Below are positions 1 through 9,660 of a stretch of 56,242 nt of DNA, in pieces (within the stretch, counting starts at the first letter, position 1; every line of letters begins with the position of its first letter). The stretch spans positions 2,088-58,329 of the forward strand of contig QHWT01000051.1 of assembly GCA_003222675.1 (NCBI GenBank). Direction: 5' to 3'. The DNA comes from Acidobacteriota bacterium. GTDB taxonomy: Bacteria; Acidobacteriota; Vicinamibacteria; Vicinamibacterales; 2-12-FULL-66-21. The position numbers were made by a program, and so were the translations under genes. The notes under the pieces were generated by a model, which saw only the letters and a program-made list of their open reading frames with translations, did no database searches and had not been told where the DNA came from.

Positions 1-1
1 C

Positions 2-550
2 GCCTCCGCGCTGCGCATGGATCGGAAGAACGTCCTGGCGAAGCTGGCCGGCGAGAAGCGGTTCGTCTGGCTGCGGCGGCGCGTGGACGAGGACGCTGCC
101 GCGCGCGTCGCCGCCCTCGGCCTGGACGGAGTCGAGCTGGTCAAGGAACCGAAGCGCTTCTATCCGCAGCGCGCGCTCGCCGGGCACGTGCTCGGATTCG
201 TCGGCGAAGAAGGCGGCCAGGAGGGTTTGGAGAGAGAGCTGGAGCCGCTGCTGCGGGGCAAGACGGTTTCCGTGCAGGCCGTTCGCGACGCGCGCGGGGT
301 GACCGTCCTCGCTCAAGGCGCGCCGGATCCGACCGAGCTGACCGGAGCGAGCGTGACGCTGACGATCGATTCGGCCATCCAGCTCGCGGCGGAGCGCGAG
401 CTTTTGCGCGCGGTCGCCTCGTCGCGGGCGACGGCGGGATGGGCGATCGTCATCGACGTGCGGAGCGGGGCAGTGCTCGCGCTCGCATCGAATCCCGCGT
501 TCGACGCGAACAAGCCAGGTCGCGATCCGGGGCTGTGGCGCAGCCGCGGG
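2..550 (+). CDS. ftsI: Penicillin-binding transpeptidase FtsI, N-terminal piece (5' truncated, frame broken)
   Basis: This is the middle of a class B penicillin-binding protein, the septal peptidoglycan transpeptidase acting in the periplasm with FtsW. The reading frame is open from base 2, so the true start lies upstream of the window. Visible is the non-catalytic 'pedestal' region (KRFVWLRRRV, then PQRALAGHVLGFVG) leading into the start of the transpeptidase domain (AIVIDVRSGAVLALASNPAFD). The frame stays open to 766, but homology ends near 550 at GLWRSRG, where the family normally continues into the SxxK catalytic serine motif. Homology then resumes in another frame at 541-1656. The break removes the SxxK region, so this copy as read could not be active. 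FtsI is essential, so a sequence or assembly deletion is more likely than a true pseudogene. Confidence 0.8.
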
Positions 551-1656
551 GTGCCGGCAAGAGCTTCGTGGTGGCTGCCGCGCTCGACGCCGGGGTACTC
601 GACCCGAACCAGCCGCTCTACTGCGAGAACGGCCTCTGGGAGCGCTACGGCCACCGCATTCACGACACGCACAAGGTCGCCTGGGCGTCGCCCGCGGCGG
701 TGCTGCGCGAGTCCTCCAACATCTGCGCGGCCAAGATCGGCGAGACGCTCGGGAAGCAGCGCTTGATGACTGCCCTGCGCACCTTCGGCTTTGGCGAGCG
801 CACCGGCGTGGGTCTTCCGGGGGAGGCGCGCGGATCGCTGCCCGATCCGGCGCGGATGCCGAACATCGCCGTCGATACGGTGTCGTTCGGTCAGGGCCTC
901 TCCGCTTCGGGCTTGCAGACGGTGATGGCGATGGCAGCGATCGCGAACGGCGGCATCCTGCTCAAGCCGTTCATCGTAGCCAGGGCGGTGGCGCCGGACG
1001 GAACCGTGTTGCTGCAGCGGCAGCGGGAAGAGGTCCGCCGCGTGCTCCGGCCCGTCACGGCCCGCGCCGTCGCCGCGATGCTGGAAGATGTCGTCGCCAA
1101 GGGGACCGGCATGAAGGCGCAGGTCGAGGGTTTCCGCGTCGCGGGGAAGACCGGAACGGCGCAGAAGGTCGACCCGGTGCGCGGCGGTTACGGAGCGAAA
1201 CGGCTGGCCAGCTTCCTCGGCTTCCTCCCCGCCGACGATCCGCGGCTCGCCATCCTGGTGGCGGTGGACGAGCCCGAGGGCGACGTGTTCGGCGGCTCGG
1301 TCGCGGCGCCCGCGTGGAGCGCGATCGCGGCCGAGGGCCTGCGGCAGATCGGCGTCCTGCCCGACACCGTGCGCGAAGAGATCGCGCTGGCGTCCGTCGC
1401 TCGCGACGACGACTCGGCCGGCGACACGACTCTCGAGGAAGATCCGCCGCCGCGGGTCGCGCCCCGCTCGCCGGGCCAATCGGTGGTCCCGGATTTGGCC
1501 GGGCTGCCCGCGCGTTCCGCCGTTCGCCGCCTGGCGGAGGCGGCGCTGGAGCCGGAGCTTCGAGGCAGCGGCCGGACCGTATCCCAGTTCCCCCGCCCAG
1601 GCGCTGTGGTCAAGCGCGGCGCTCGCGTGCGCGTCACGCTGGCGCCCTCGGGATGA
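541..1656 (+). CDS. ftsI: Penicillin-binding transpeptidase FtsI, C-terminal piece with PASTA domain
   Basis: This continues the transpeptidase domain of the preceding piece in a shifted frame. Homology restarts at GAGKSFVVAAAL: the lysine of SxxK is present, but glycine stands where the nucleophilic serine should be. The second motif (SSN, in RESSNICAAKIG) and third motif (KTGT, in VAGKTGTAQ) are intact. After the catalytic domain comes an acidic linker and one PASTA domain (about the last 60 residues, starting SVVPDLAGLP), which in known proteins binds peptidoglycan or muropeptides. The stop at 1654-1656 is 12 bases before the murE start, consistent with one dcw operon. The open frame extends back to 439, but residues before about 541 are not FtsI-like. 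Confidence 0.82.
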   Translation, partial: QPRGAGKSFVVAAALDAGVLDPNQPLYCENGLWERYGHRIHDTHKVAWASPAAVLRESSNICAAKIGETLGKQRLMTALRTFGFGERTGVGLPGEARGSLPDPARMPNIAVDTVSFGQGLSASGLQTVMAMAAIANGGILLKPFIVARAVAPDGTVLLQRQREEVRRVLRPVTARAVAAMLEDVVAKGTGMKAQVEGFRVAGKTGTAQKVDPVRGGYGAKRLASFLGFLPADDPRLAILVAVDEPEGDVFGGSVAAPAWSAIAAEGLRQIGVLPDTVREEIALASVARDDDSAGDTTLEEDPPPRVAPRSPGQSVVPDLAGLPARSAVRRLAEAALEPELRGSGRTVSQFPRPGAVVKRGARVRVTLAPSG

Positions 1657-1668
1657 GCGAAGTACACC

Positions 1669-2259
1669 ATGGGGCCTGAAGTGAGGCTTGCGGAGCTTTT
1701 CCAGGGAATCGACGTCCAGCTGCCGCCGCGCGCGGACCGCGTGGAGGTGCGCGCGCTCGCCGTCGACTCGAGAAAGGTCGGCCCCGGGTCCCTGTTCGCC
1801 GCGTTGAAGGGCGTCACCGCGGACGGCGCCGAGTTCGCTTCCGAGGCGGTGCGGGCCGGAGCGGTGGCGGTGCTCTGCGATCGCGAGCTGGACGTCGCTC
1901 CCGCGGTCCTGGTCGTGGCGCGGGACGCGCGTCGCGCTTTCTCGCAAGCGGCATCGCGCTTCCACGGCGAACCCTCGAAGCGCATGCGGCTGGTCGGCGT
2001 GACTGGCACCAACGGAAAGACCACCACCACGTATCTGGTCGACCAGCTGGCCTCCGCCGCCGGTCTCCGCACCGCCGTCGTCGGCACCGTCGAGGCGCGC
2101 TGGCCCGGCGGTCGGGCCCCCGCGACGCACACCACGCCGGAGTCGCACGAGCTGCAGGAGCTGCTCGCCCGCATCGCACAGGCGGGGGCCGACGTCGTCG
2201 CCATGGAAGTCTCGAGCCATGCGCTGGCGCAGGAGCGCGTCTCCGGATGCACCTTCGCG
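1669..2259 (+). CDS. murE: MurE (UDP-MurNAc-tripeptide synthetase), N-terminal piece, frame broken
   Basis: N-terminal half of the ATP-dependent ligase that adds the third amino acid of the peptidoglycan stem peptide in the cytoplasm. The Mur ligase N-terminal domain (VDSRKVGPGSLFAALKG) is followed by the ATP-binding loop VTGTNGKTTTT near residue 110 and the substrate motif HTTPES near residue 150. The sequence reads normally to SGCTF and then leaves the family at base 2257. The expected segment before RDHLDYHG, about nine residues, is reduced to one base, a deletion of about 26 bases that shifts the frame. The frame stays open to 3315 but encodes nothing recognisable. The ATG at 1669 fits family starts and the short gap after ftsI. 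Confidence 0.83.
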
Positions 2260-3163
2260 CGATCACCTCGACTACCACGGCACGATCGAAGCGTATTTCG
2301 AGGCGAAGGCGCGGCTCTTTCGCGAGCTGCTGCCCGAGGGCGCTCCGGCGGTGCTGAACCTCGACGACGCGCGCGGCGCGAAGCTCGCGCGCGAGATCCG
2401 CGGCTCGATCGGCTTTACCGTGCGGGGCGCAAAGGGCGCGGCGCTCGAGGCGCGATCGATCCAGAGCGACCTCTCGGGGCTGCGCTTCGAGTTGCGCGGG
2501 CGATTCGGGGAGGCGACGATCGAGAGCCCGCTCATCGGCGCGCACAACGCCGAGAACCTCCTCGCCGCGCTGGGCCTCTTGCTCGGCCTCGGGGTCCCGC
2601 TCGAGCAACTCTCGCGCGCAACGCCGCACGCGCAGGGCGCGCCGGGACGGCTGGAGCGCGTGCCCGATCCGGGCGGCCGGGTGGTGCTCGTCGACTACGC
2701 GCACACCGACGATGCGCTCAAGAACCTCCTCGAGACCGCACGTCCGCTCGCGGCCGGGCGCGTGATCACGGTTTTTGGCTGCGGCGGCGATCGCGATCGC
2801 ACGAAGCGGCCGCTCATGGGTGCCGTCGCCGCGCGGCTGAGCGATCTCGTGATCGTCACCTCGGACAACCCGCGCAGCGAGGATCCGGAACGCATCATCG
2901 AAGAAATCCGGCGCGGCATCGTCATACCCGCGAACCGCGTGGCGCCGAAGGGACAGCACGGCACGCCGTCGCTCGCAATCGTGGACCGGCGCGAGGCGAT
3001 CGAGAAGGGAATCCGCGAGGCGAAACCGGGGGATCTCGTGCTGATCGCCGGCAAGGGGCACGAAAAGTACCAGGTCATCGGCGATCGCACGCTGCCGTTC
3101 GACGACGTCGAGGTTGCGCGCGCGGCGCTCGCGAAGCGGCGCAGCGGGTCGCGGGTGCCGTAA
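2258..3163 (+). CDS. murE: MurE, C-terminal piece (meso-diaminopimelate specificity motif)
   Basis: Central and C-terminal domains of MurE resume at RDHLDYHGTIEAYFEAK, which holds the lysine expected to be carbamylated in Mur ligases. The middle-domain motif GAHNAENLLAAL and the C-terminal ligase domain follow (VLVDYAHTDDAL, then FGCGGDRDRTKRP). TSDNPRSEDP contains the DNPR signature that selects meso-diaminopimelate, so the wall is inferred to be of the A1-gamma type. The piece ends GKGHEKYQ...PFDD and the TAA at 3161-3163, three bases before the murF GTG. An in-frame ATG at 2219 exists, but residues before 2258 are not MurE-like. With the previous piece this would make one MurE of about normal length if roughly 26 bases were restored. 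Confidence 0.87.
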   Translation, partial: RDHLDYHGTIEAYFEAKARLFRELLPEGAPAVLNLDDARGAKLAREIRGSIGFTVRGAKGAALEARSIQSDLSGLRFELRGRFGEATIESPLIGAHNAENLLAALGLLLGLGVPLEQLSRATPHAQGAPGRLERVPDPGGRVVLVDYAHTDDALKNLLETARPLAAGRVITVFGCGGDRDRTKRPLMGAVAARLSDLVIVTSDNPRSEDPERIIEEIRRGIVIPANRVAPKGQHGTPSLAIVDRREAIEKGIREAKPGDLVLIAGKGHEKYQVIGDRTLPFDDVEVARAALAKRRSGSRVP

Positions 3164-3166
3164 CTT

Positions 3167-4579
3167 GTGGAACCGATCGCGTTGACGACCGCCGAACTGG
3201 CTGCCACCACCGAGGGCCGGCTGCTGTCGGGCCCGCCGGATCGGCGGATCGAGCGGATCTCGATCGACTCGCGGTCGGTGTCGGACGGGGACCTGTTCAT
3301 CGCGATTCGCGGTGAGCGGTTCGATGGTCATGAGTTCGTCGCCGCCGCACTGGCCGCGGGAGCCGCCGGTGCCGTGGTGACCAAGGCGCCGGCCGCCCCT
3401 GAGGCAGGTCACGGACGGCCAGCGCCGGTCCTTTTGCAAGTGTCCGACACGACGCGCGCGCTGCAGGACATCGCGCGTGAAGTGCGACGGCGGTCGGGCG
3501 CGAAAGTGGTGGCGATTACCGGCAGCGCCGGCAAGACGACGACGAAGGAGCTGACGGCGGAGTTTCTGTCCGCGAAGTACAGCGTGTTTCGGAACAAGGG
3601 GAACCTGAACAATCACATCGGCCTCCCGCTCTCGCTGCTGGAGCTGCGGACGAGGCCGGAAGTGGCGGTCGTCGAACTCGGTATGAATCATCCCGGCGAA
3701 ATCAGAACCTTGGTGGGCGTCGCGGAGCCCGACGTGCGCGTGTGGACCAACGTGGGGGACGCGCACCTGGGGTTCTTCGTGTCCGCCGACGCGATTGCGG
3801 ACGCCAAGGGAGAGATTCTGGAGGGGGCGCGTCGAACCGATCTGCTCGTCGCGAATGCCGACGATCCGCGCGTGATGGCGCACGTGCCGCGTTTCGCGGG
3901 CCGCACGATCACGTTCGGCGTCTCCGGGCGCGCGAACGTGCGCGCGACCAGCATTCAGCATCGCGGGCTCGACGGCGTCGCGGCCACGGTGACGACGCCC
4001 GGCGGGCAGGTGCACCTGTCGACGTCGCTGCTTGGCCTCGGCAATCTCTCCAACGTCCTCGCGGCTGCCGCCGTTGCGTCGGAGCTCGGCATTCCGCTTG
4101 ACGCGATTGCCGAACGCACCGCGTCGATGCGCCCCGCCGCGCATCGCGGCGCGCTGTTGCGGCTTCCCGGTGGCGTCACGCTGATTGACGATTCCTACAA
4201 CTCGAGCCCTGCGGCGCTGAAGCAGTCGCTCGCGACCGTGGCCGCAGCGACCGGAAGCGCGCGGAAGACTGCGGTCCTCGGCGAGATGCTCGAGCTCGGC
4301 GAGCACGCGACGCGGCTGCACCGCGAATGCGGACGCGCGGCCGCGGACGCCGGGCTCGACGTGCTGATCACCGTCGGCGGCGATCCGGCGAAACAACTCG
4401 CGGACGCAGCGCGCGCGGCTGGCCTGCCCGCGGCGAACGTGTTGCACGTCGGCACCAGCGAGGAAGCAGCGGAAGTTGCGCTCTTGCGGATTCGTCCGGG
4501 CGATCTCGTCCTCGTGAAGGGATCCCGCGGCATCCGCACCGATGTCGTCGTCGAGCGTCTGAAGGTGGAGTTCGCCTGA
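3167..4579 (+). CDS. murF: UDP-N-acetylmuramoyl-tripeptide--D-alanyl-D-alanine ligase MurF
   Basis: Cytoplasmic ligase that adds D-Ala-D-Ala to UDP-MurNAc-tripeptide with ATP. It is 470 residues, the usual family length. The N-terminal domain ([18 protein letters not shown]) is followed by the ATP-binding loop [12 protein letters not shown] near residue 116. Further family signatures are [25 protein letters not shown] and the C-terminal [10 protein letters not shown]. The start is GTG at 3167, three bases after the murE stop; no better ATG precedes the conserved N-terminus. The TGA at 4577-4579 overlaps the mraY ATG (ATGA), indicating translational coupling. Confidence 0.95.
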   Translation: MEPIALTTAELAATTEGRLLSGPPDRRIERISIDSRSVSDGDLFIAIRGERFDGHEFVAAALAAGAAGAVVTKAPAAPEAGHGRPAPVLLQVSDTTRALQDIAREVRRRSGAKVVAITGSAGKTTTKELTAEFLSAKYSVFRNKGNLNNHIGLPLSLLELRTRPEVAVVELGMNHPGEIRTLVGVAEPDVRVWTNVGDAHLGFFVSADAIADAKGEILEGARRTDLLVANADDPRVMAHVPRFAGRTITFGVSGRANVRATSIQHRGLDGVAATVTTPGGQVHLSTSLLGLGNLSNVLAAAAVASELGIPLDAIAERTASMRPAAHRGALLRLPGGVTLIDDSYNSSPAALKQSLATVAAATGSARKTAVLGEMLELGEHATRLHRECGRAAADAGLDVLITVGGDPAKQLADAARAAGLPAANVLHVGTSEEAAEVALLRIRPGDLVLVKGSRGIRTDVVVERLKVEFA

Positions 4580-5667
4580 TGCTCTTCCACCTGCTGTATC
4601 CGCTGCACGACGCCGTTCCGGTCTTCAACGTGTTCCGTTACATCACGTTCAGGACCGCGGGGGCGAGCGTGACCGCGCTCGCGCTCAGCCTGGTGCTTGG
4701 TCCCGTGCTGATCCGCCGTCTGCGTGAATTCCAGATCGGACAAGTCATCCGGCAGGAAGGGCCGCAGACCCACCGTGCCAAGGCGGGCACGCCAACGATG
4801 GGCGGCCTGCTGATCATGTCGGCATCACTTCTTCCGACACTGTTGTGGGCCGACCTGCGAAATGCGTTCATCTGGATTGCCGTGATCGCGACGGCAGCAT
4901 TCGGTGCGGTGGGGTTTGCGGACGACTATTTGAAGATCGTGCGGCGCTCTCATCACGGCCTTCTTCCGCGCTACAAGATGGCATGGCAGATCGTGATTGC
5001 GCTGGGCGTGGGGATCGCGCTGCTGGCGCTCGCGCGGGCGGATCTCTACAACACGCGGCTCGTGTTCCCGTTCTTCAAGCGCCTCATCCCGGAGCTGGGT
5101 TGGTTCTACGTGGTGTTCGCAGTCGTTGTCCTCGTGAGCTGGACGAACGCGGTCAACCTGACTGACGGCCTCGATGGACTCGCGATCAGCGTATTCGCGG
5201 TCGCCGCCGCCGCGCTGACTGCATTGACCTACGTCAGCGGCCACCGCGTTCTTGCCGAGTACCTGCAGCTTCCGCGGTTCTCGCCTCTGACGGGGGAGCT
5301 GACGATTTTCTGCGGCGCGCTCGTCGGCGCCAGCCTCGGCTTCCTCTGGTACAACTCGTACCCTGCCGATATCTTCATGGGCGACGTCGGATCGCTGGCG
5401 CTCGGCGGCGCGCTTGGCACGATCGCGCTGCTCATCAAGCAGGAGTTCGTGCTCGTCATCGTCGGCGGCGTGTTCGTGCTCGAGGCGCTCTCGGTCGTCA
5501 TCCAGGTCACGTCGTTCAAGCTGACGGGACAACGCGTGTTCCGGATGGCGCCCATTCATCACCATTTCGAACTGGTCGGCTGGAGCGAGCCGAAGGTCAT
5601 CGCGCGATTCGTCATCATCGCGATCATCTTCGCGCTGTTCAGTCTGACGACGCTGAAGCTGCGATGA
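4579..5667 (+). CDS. mraY: Phospho-N-acetylmuramoyl-pentapeptide transferase MraY
   Basis: Integral membrane enzyme that transfers phospho-MurNAc-pentapeptide from UDP to undecaprenyl phosphate, making lipid I on the inner face of the membrane. It is 362 residues with about ten hydrophobic helices. Catalytic and Mg-binding motifs are present: FADDYLKI (about residue 115), [10 protein letters not shown] (about 192), [12 protein letters not shown] (about 268) and the MAPIHHHFE loop (about 321). The frame is open upstream to 4327, but the ATG at 4579, overlapping the murF stop, gives the correct N-terminus. The stop overlaps the murD start by four bases. Confidence 0.96.
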   Translation: MLFHLLYPLHDAVPVFNVFRYITFRTAGASVTALALSLVLGPVLIRRLREFQIGQVIRQEGPQTHRAKAGTPTMGGLLIMSASLLPTLLWADLRNAFIWIAVIATAAFGAVGFADDYLKIVRRSHHGLLPRYKMAWQIVIALGVGIALLALARADLYNTRLVFPFFKRLIPELGWFYVVFAVVVLVSWTNAVNLTDGLDGLAISVFAVAAAALTALTYVSGHRVLAEYLQLPRFSPLTGELTIFCGALVGASLGFLWYNSYPADIFMGDVGSLALGGALGTIALLIKQEFVLVIVGGVFVLEALSVVIQVTSFKLTGQRVFRMAPIHHHFELVGWSEPKVIARFVIIAIIFALFSLTTLKLR

Positions 5668-7049
5668 CGGTCGGCCCATCCTTCTCGGTCACGGGTCAGC
5701 GCGTCGTCGTGGTCGGCGCGGCACGCAGTGGCATTGCCGCCGCAGAATTGCTCGTGCGTCGCGGCGCCAGCGTCATCCTGAGCGACACCCGTGAATCGCT
5801 CCCGGACGAAGCGCGGCTGCGCGAGGCGGGTGTGCACCTCGAACTGGGTCCGCACTCTGCCGATACGTTTGCGTCAGCGGATCTCATCGTGCTGAGTCCC
5901 GGCGTGGCTCCGAATCAGGCGGCGATCGCGCATGCGCGCCGCGCCGGCGTGCCCGTCATGGGGGAGCTCGAGCTCGCGTCGCGGTGGCTGCGCGGCCGCA
6001 TCATCGCGATCACCGGCACGAAGGGAAAGTCGACGACGACGACGCTGGCCGGACGGATGCTCGAGGCGGGCGGACATCACGTGTTGGTGGGCGGCAACAT
6101 CGGCCTCGCGCTCAGCGCGCAGGTCGACGATTCAACCGAAGACACCATCCACGTCGTCGAGGCCAGCAGCTTTCAGCTGGAAGGCACGGAGGCGTTTCGT
6201 CCCTGGATCGCCGTGCTATTGAACTTTTCACCGGATCACCTCGATCGCCACGCCAGCCTCGACGAGTACGCCGCGGCGAAGGCGCGCATCTTCGCGAACC
6301 AGGAACGCGAGGACTGGGCGGTGCTGAACGCCGACGATCCGCCCTCGGTCGATCTCGCGCGTGACGCGAAGGGACGCCGCCTGTTCTTCGCGTTGCGCGA
6401 GCAGCTCGACGAGGGGATCGTGATCGCCGGCGACTCGATTGTCCGGCGCTCGCGCACCGGTGACGAGGTCCTGGTGCCGGTGTCCGCAGTGAAGCTGCTC
6501 GGCCGCCACCTGCTCGCGGATGTTCTGGCGGCGGCGGCCGTCGCCTCGATTGCGGGTGTCGAGCCGGCCGCGATGACACGCGCGGTTGAAGCCTTCGGAG
6601 GCCTGGAGCACGCGCTCGAGCCGGTCCGCGAGATCGGCGGCGTGCGGTTCGTCAACGACTCGAAGGCAACGAACATCGAATCCGCGCTCCGCGCGATTCA
6701 AAGCTTCGATTCGGGCTTGGTGGTGATTCTCGGCGGGAAATTCAAGGGGGGCAGTTTCGCGGATCTTCGCGACGCGCTCGTCGCGCGCCATGCGGTGGTC
6801 GTTGCGATTGGAGAAGCCACGCCGTTGATTCACGCTGCGCTGAACGGCGCGGTGCGGGTGCTCGATGCGGCAGACATGTCGGCGGCCGTGCGCACGGCGT
6901 TCGCGTCGGCGGCGCCGGGATACACCGTCGTCCTCGCGCCCGCGTGCGCGAGCTTCGACATGTTCCGAGACTACGCGGAGCGTGGCCGCGTGTTCAAACA
7001 GAACGTGGCGCGACTGGCAGACGAGTGGAACCAAGCACGCGAGCAGTGA
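5664..7049 (+). CDS. murD: UDP-N-acetylmuramoylalanine--D-glutamate ligase MurD
   Basis: Cytoplasmic ligase adding D-glutamate to UDP-MurNAc-L-Ala. It is 461 residues. The N-terminal Rossmann-like domain ([17 protein letters not shown]) is followed by the ATP-binding loop [11 protein letters not shown] near residue 118, [10 protein letters not shown], the [10 protein letters not shown] motif and the C-terminal FVNDSKATN and LGGKFKGG motifs. The ATG at 5664 overlaps the mraY stop (ATGA). After its stop the cluster is interrupted by a 382-base gap of repeats before ftsW, the largest gap in the dcw region, so ftsW may have its own promoter. Confidence 0.96.
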   Translation: MTVGPSFSVTGQRVVVVGAARSGIAAAELLVRRGASVILSDTRESLPDEARLREAGVHLELGPHSADTFASADLIVLSPGVAPNQAAIAHARRAGVPVMGELELASRWLRGRIIAITGTKGKSTTTTLAGRMLEAGGHHVLVGGNIGLALSAQVDDSTEDTIHVVEASSFQLEGTEAFRPWIAVLLNFSPDHLDRHASLDEYAAAKARIFANQEREDWAVLNADDPPSVDLARDAKGRRLFFALREQLDEGIVIAGDSIVRRSRTGDEVLVPVSAVKLLGRHLLADVLAAAAVASIAGVEPAAMTRAVEAFGGLEHALEPVREIGGVRFVNDSKATNIESALRAIQSFDSGLVVILGGKFKGGSFADLRDALVARHAVVVAIGEATPLIHAALNGAVRVLDAADMSAAVRTAFASAAPGYTVVLAPACASFDMFRDYAERGRVFKQNVARLADEWNQAREQ

Positions 7050-7431
7050 GCGAACGGAGCGGAGGGAGCTGCGAGAGCGAGCGCAGCGGAGTGAGCTTGG
7101 CGGGGCGCAGGAATCCCTGCGATTCAAGAAAACAGCACGAGCAGTAAGCAGTCATCAGACCGGTCGAGGCGGCGAAGAGCTGGCCGCTGGGAACGCAGGC
7201 TGCCCCGGTCTGCGAGGTCGGTGTCTTGCCCCGCGGCCGGCTGATGACTGCTGACTGCTCGTGCGAACGGGCTTCGGGCTCCAGGCTTCGGGCTTCAGCA
7301 CGACGAGGCATGAAGCCTGAGGCCTGAAACCTGAAGCCTGAAACCTGAAGCCTGGAGTCGAGCTTGGAGCCTGAAGCCAAACGATATGTCGGTTCAGTCG
7401 TGCTGAACCTTTAGGTCACGGATCGTCAAGT
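7050..7431. repeat. 382-bp murD-ftsW gap: inverted heptamer repeats and a hairpin
   Basis: No gene is seen here. Three structures are visible. (1) An inverted repeat of 24-nt arms with one mismatch, 7135-7158 against 7241-7264; each arm is built of 7-nt units (cgagcag, taagcag, tcatcag). (2) A heptamer array on one strand, 7271-7298 (cttcggg, ctccagg, cttcggg, cttcagc), facing its inverted counterpart at 7311-7357 (cctgaag/cctgaaa units), with a further copy at 7363-7378. (3) A 7-bp-stem hairpin ggttcag...ctgaacc at 7391-7409, just before ftsW. The region around 7052-7110 is purine-rich (gagcgaacggagcgg-like). No clear promoter was found. Confidence 0.8.
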
Positions 7432-8571
7432 ATGGCGCGGAAACTCAAGTCGGACAAGCTGCTCTTTACCGCGATGCTGCTGCTGGTGTGCGCCAGCGTC
7501 GTCATGGTGTACAGCGCGTCCGCGGTGATCGCGATGGAACGCTATCACCAGCCGAATCTGTTCCTGTTCAAGCAGGCGACGTGGGTGCTGCTCGGGCTGG
7601 CCATCATGCCGATCGTGATGCGGATTGATTACCGCCACTATCGACAGCCGATCGTGATCTGGACGGCGCTCGGGATCGTCTCGTTCGCACTCGTGGGTGT
7701 CCTGTTTGGACCACGCATCAACGGCGCGCGCCGCTGGTTCGGTGTCGCGGGCGTCGGCGTGCAGCCTTCGGAGCTCGCGAAGATCGCCGTCATTTTCTTC
7801 GTCGCGGCGATTCTCGAACGGCGTATGGAGCGCATCGACGATCTGACGCACTCGCTGCTGCCGATCGCCGTCGTCGTAGGAGGCGTCGTTGGACTGGTTC
7901 TCCTGCAGCCGGACCTCGGCACCGCGCTTTCGATCCTGATCATCGCGTCCGCGATGGTGTTTGCGGCGGGGATCAACTACCGATACATCGTCGGCCTGTT
8001 GCTGGTGTCGGTGCCGGCCGCCTACATCGTCCTCGTCAGCGCGGATTATCGCCGCCGCCGTCTGACCGTGTTTCTCAATCCCTGGGAAGACCCGCTCGGA
8101 GACGGCTTCCAGGTGATTCAGTCGCTCATCGCCGTCGGCACCGGCGGCGTGTTCGGACGCGGGTTGATGGCGGGCGTGCAGAAGCTCTTCTACCTGCCGT
8201 ACCCGGAAACGGACTTCATCTACGCCGTCATCGGCGAAGAGCTCGGACTCCTCGGCGCGACGATCGTGCTCGCGTGCTTCTGCGTGATTGTCTGGCGCGG
8301 CCTGAGGACGGCTCTTCGCGCGCCGGATCGCTTCGGCGCGTTCCTCGCGCTCGGCCTGACCGCGATGGTGGCGTTCCAGGCCTTCTTCAACATGAGCGTC
8401 GTGCTCGGACTGCTCCCGACCAAAGGCATTCCGCTTCCGTTCGTGAGCTTCGGCGGATCGTCGCTGCTCATCAGCATGATCGGGATGGGAATCCTGCTGA
8501 ACGTGTCTCAGCACGCGTCGGCGAGCCATGTGATCACGACGGTGATCGAGCCGGGGACGGCGGATGCATGA
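7432..8571 (+). CDS. ftsW: Lipid II polymerase FtsW (SEDS family)
   Basis: SEDS-family peptidoglycan glycosyltransferase that polymerises lipid II at the septum together with FtsI. It is 379 residues with about ten transmembrane segments. Family signatures include NGARRWFGV and QPSELAKIAVIFF near residues 98-125, LLQPDLGTAL near 160, the YPETDFIYAVIGEELG loop near 258 and the C-terminal KGIPLPFVSFGGSS near 328. Length and the position between murD and murG support FtsW rather than RodA. The ATG at 7432 follows a repeat-rich gap. The stop overlaps the murG ATG. Confidence 0.94.
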   Translation: MARKLKSDKLLFTAMLLLVCASVVMVYSASAVIAMERYHQPNLFLFKQATWVLLGLAIMPIVMRIDYRHYRQPIVIWTALGIVSFALVGVLFGPRINGARRWFGVAGVGVQPSELAKIAVIFFVAAILERRMERIDDLTHSLLPIAVVVGGVVGLVLLQPDLGTALSILIIASAMVFAAGINYRYIVGLLLVSVPAAYIVLVSADYRRRRLTVFLNPWEDPLGDGFQVIQSLIAVGTGGVFGRGLMAGVQKLFYLPYPETDFIYAVIGEELGLLGATIVLACFCVIVWRGLRTALRAPDRFGAFLALGLTAMVAFQAFFNMSVVLGLLPTKGIPLPFVSFGGSSLLISMIGMGILLNVSQHASASHVITTVIEPGTADA

Positions 8572-9653
8572 GCGGACTCCACGTCGTGATCGCCGGCGGC
8601 GGCACCGGCGGCCATCTGTACCCGGGGATTGCCGTCGCACGCGAGCTCCTGTCGCGGAGACCGGAGACGATCGTGACGTTTGCGGGGACGGCGCGCGGGA
8701 TCGAATCACGCGTCGTGCCACGGGAAGGCTTCGAGCTCGACGTGCTGAGGAGCGCGGGGCTGAAGGGAAAGTCGGCGACGGCGCTGCTCCGCGGCATCGC
8801 GGTGCTGCCGTTCAGCGGCGTCGATGCGTGGCGGATTCTCACGCGTCGGACACCTCAGCTCGTGATTGGCGTCGGCGGCTACAGCTCCGGTCCGGTGATG
8901 CTGGCGGCGGTGACGCGCGGGATTCCGACGCTGCTGCTCGAGCAGAACGCGATCCCGGGACTGACCAATCGGATTCTGGCGCGGATGGTAAGCGCGGCGG
9001 CGGTGACGTTCGAGTCCACGATCTCGTTCTTCGGCAGGAGGGGATTTGTCGCAGGCAATCCGGTACGCCCGGAATTCGTTGGCATTGAGTCCGAGCAGCA
9101 ACGCCCGCCTGTCGGGTCGCCGCGGGTCCTGATCTTTGGCGGCTCCCAGGGCGCGCACGCGATCAACATGGCCATGGTGGAGGCGGCGCCGAGGTTGGCA
9201 GCCGATGGCGGCGTGGACATCACGCATCAGACAGGAGAACGCGATCTGGAGATGGTCCGGCGCGCTTACCTGGACGCGGGGCTCGCGGCTCGCGTGGAAC
9301 CGTTCCTCTTCGCCATGGACAGGGAAATGAAGAGCGCGGACGTGGTCGTCTGTCGTGCGGGTGCGACGACGATCGCCGAGCTGACGGCCGCCGGGCGCGC
9401 CGCGATTTTGATTCCGCTGCCGACCGCCGCAGACGATCACCAGCGAAAGAACGCGGAGGTACTCGCCACTGTGGGCGCCGCCGACCTGATTGAGCAGCGG
9501 AATCTGACGGGGGCGCTGCTGGCGGGGCGAATAGTGACGCTCGCGCGCGACCCGGCGCGCCGCGCGGAGATGGCGGCCGCGGCACGACGCCTCGCACGCC
9601 CGGACGCGGCGCAGGTCATCGTGGATCGCGCGCTCGCCCTCGTTGCGCGATGA
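8568..9653 (+). CDS. murG: Lipid II synthase MurG (N-acetylglucosaminyltransferase)
   Basis: GT28-family enzyme that adds GlcNAc from UDP-GlcNAc to lipid I at the inner membrane surface. It is 361 residues. The N-terminal acceptor motif AGGGTGGHLYPG is at residues 9-20. VGGYSSGP, LLEQNAIPG, GGSQGA and the donor-site region CRAGATTIAELTAAG followed by ADDHQRKNAE all match the family. The frame is open upstream to 8274 inside ftsW, but the ATG at 8568 overlapping the ftsW stop (ATGA) gives the canonical N-terminus. Confidence 0.96.
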   Translation: MSGLHVVIAGGGTGGHLYPGIAVARELLSRRPETIVTFAGTARGIESRVVPREGFELDVLRSAGLKGKSATALLRGIAVLPFSGVDAWRILTRRTPQLVIGVGGYSSGPVMLAAVTRGIPTLLLEQNAIPGLTNRILARMVSAAAVTFESTISFFGRRGFVAGNPVRPEFVGIESEQQRPPVGSPRVLIFGGSQGAHAINMAMVEAAPRLAADGGVDITHQTGERDLEMVRRAYLDAGLAARVEPFLFAMDREMKSADVVVCRAGATTIAELTAAGRAAILIPLPTAADDHQRKNAEVLATVGAADLIEQRNLTGALLAGRIVTLARDPARRAEMAAAARRLARPDAAQVIVDRALALVAR

Positions 9654-9660
9654 ACGGCCG

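Noticed and set aside
1814-4447. Long reverse-strand open frame opposite murE and murF
   Set aside because: Same reason: third-position GC on the coding strand removes stops on the other strand. Sequence is arginine-rich and unlike any family.
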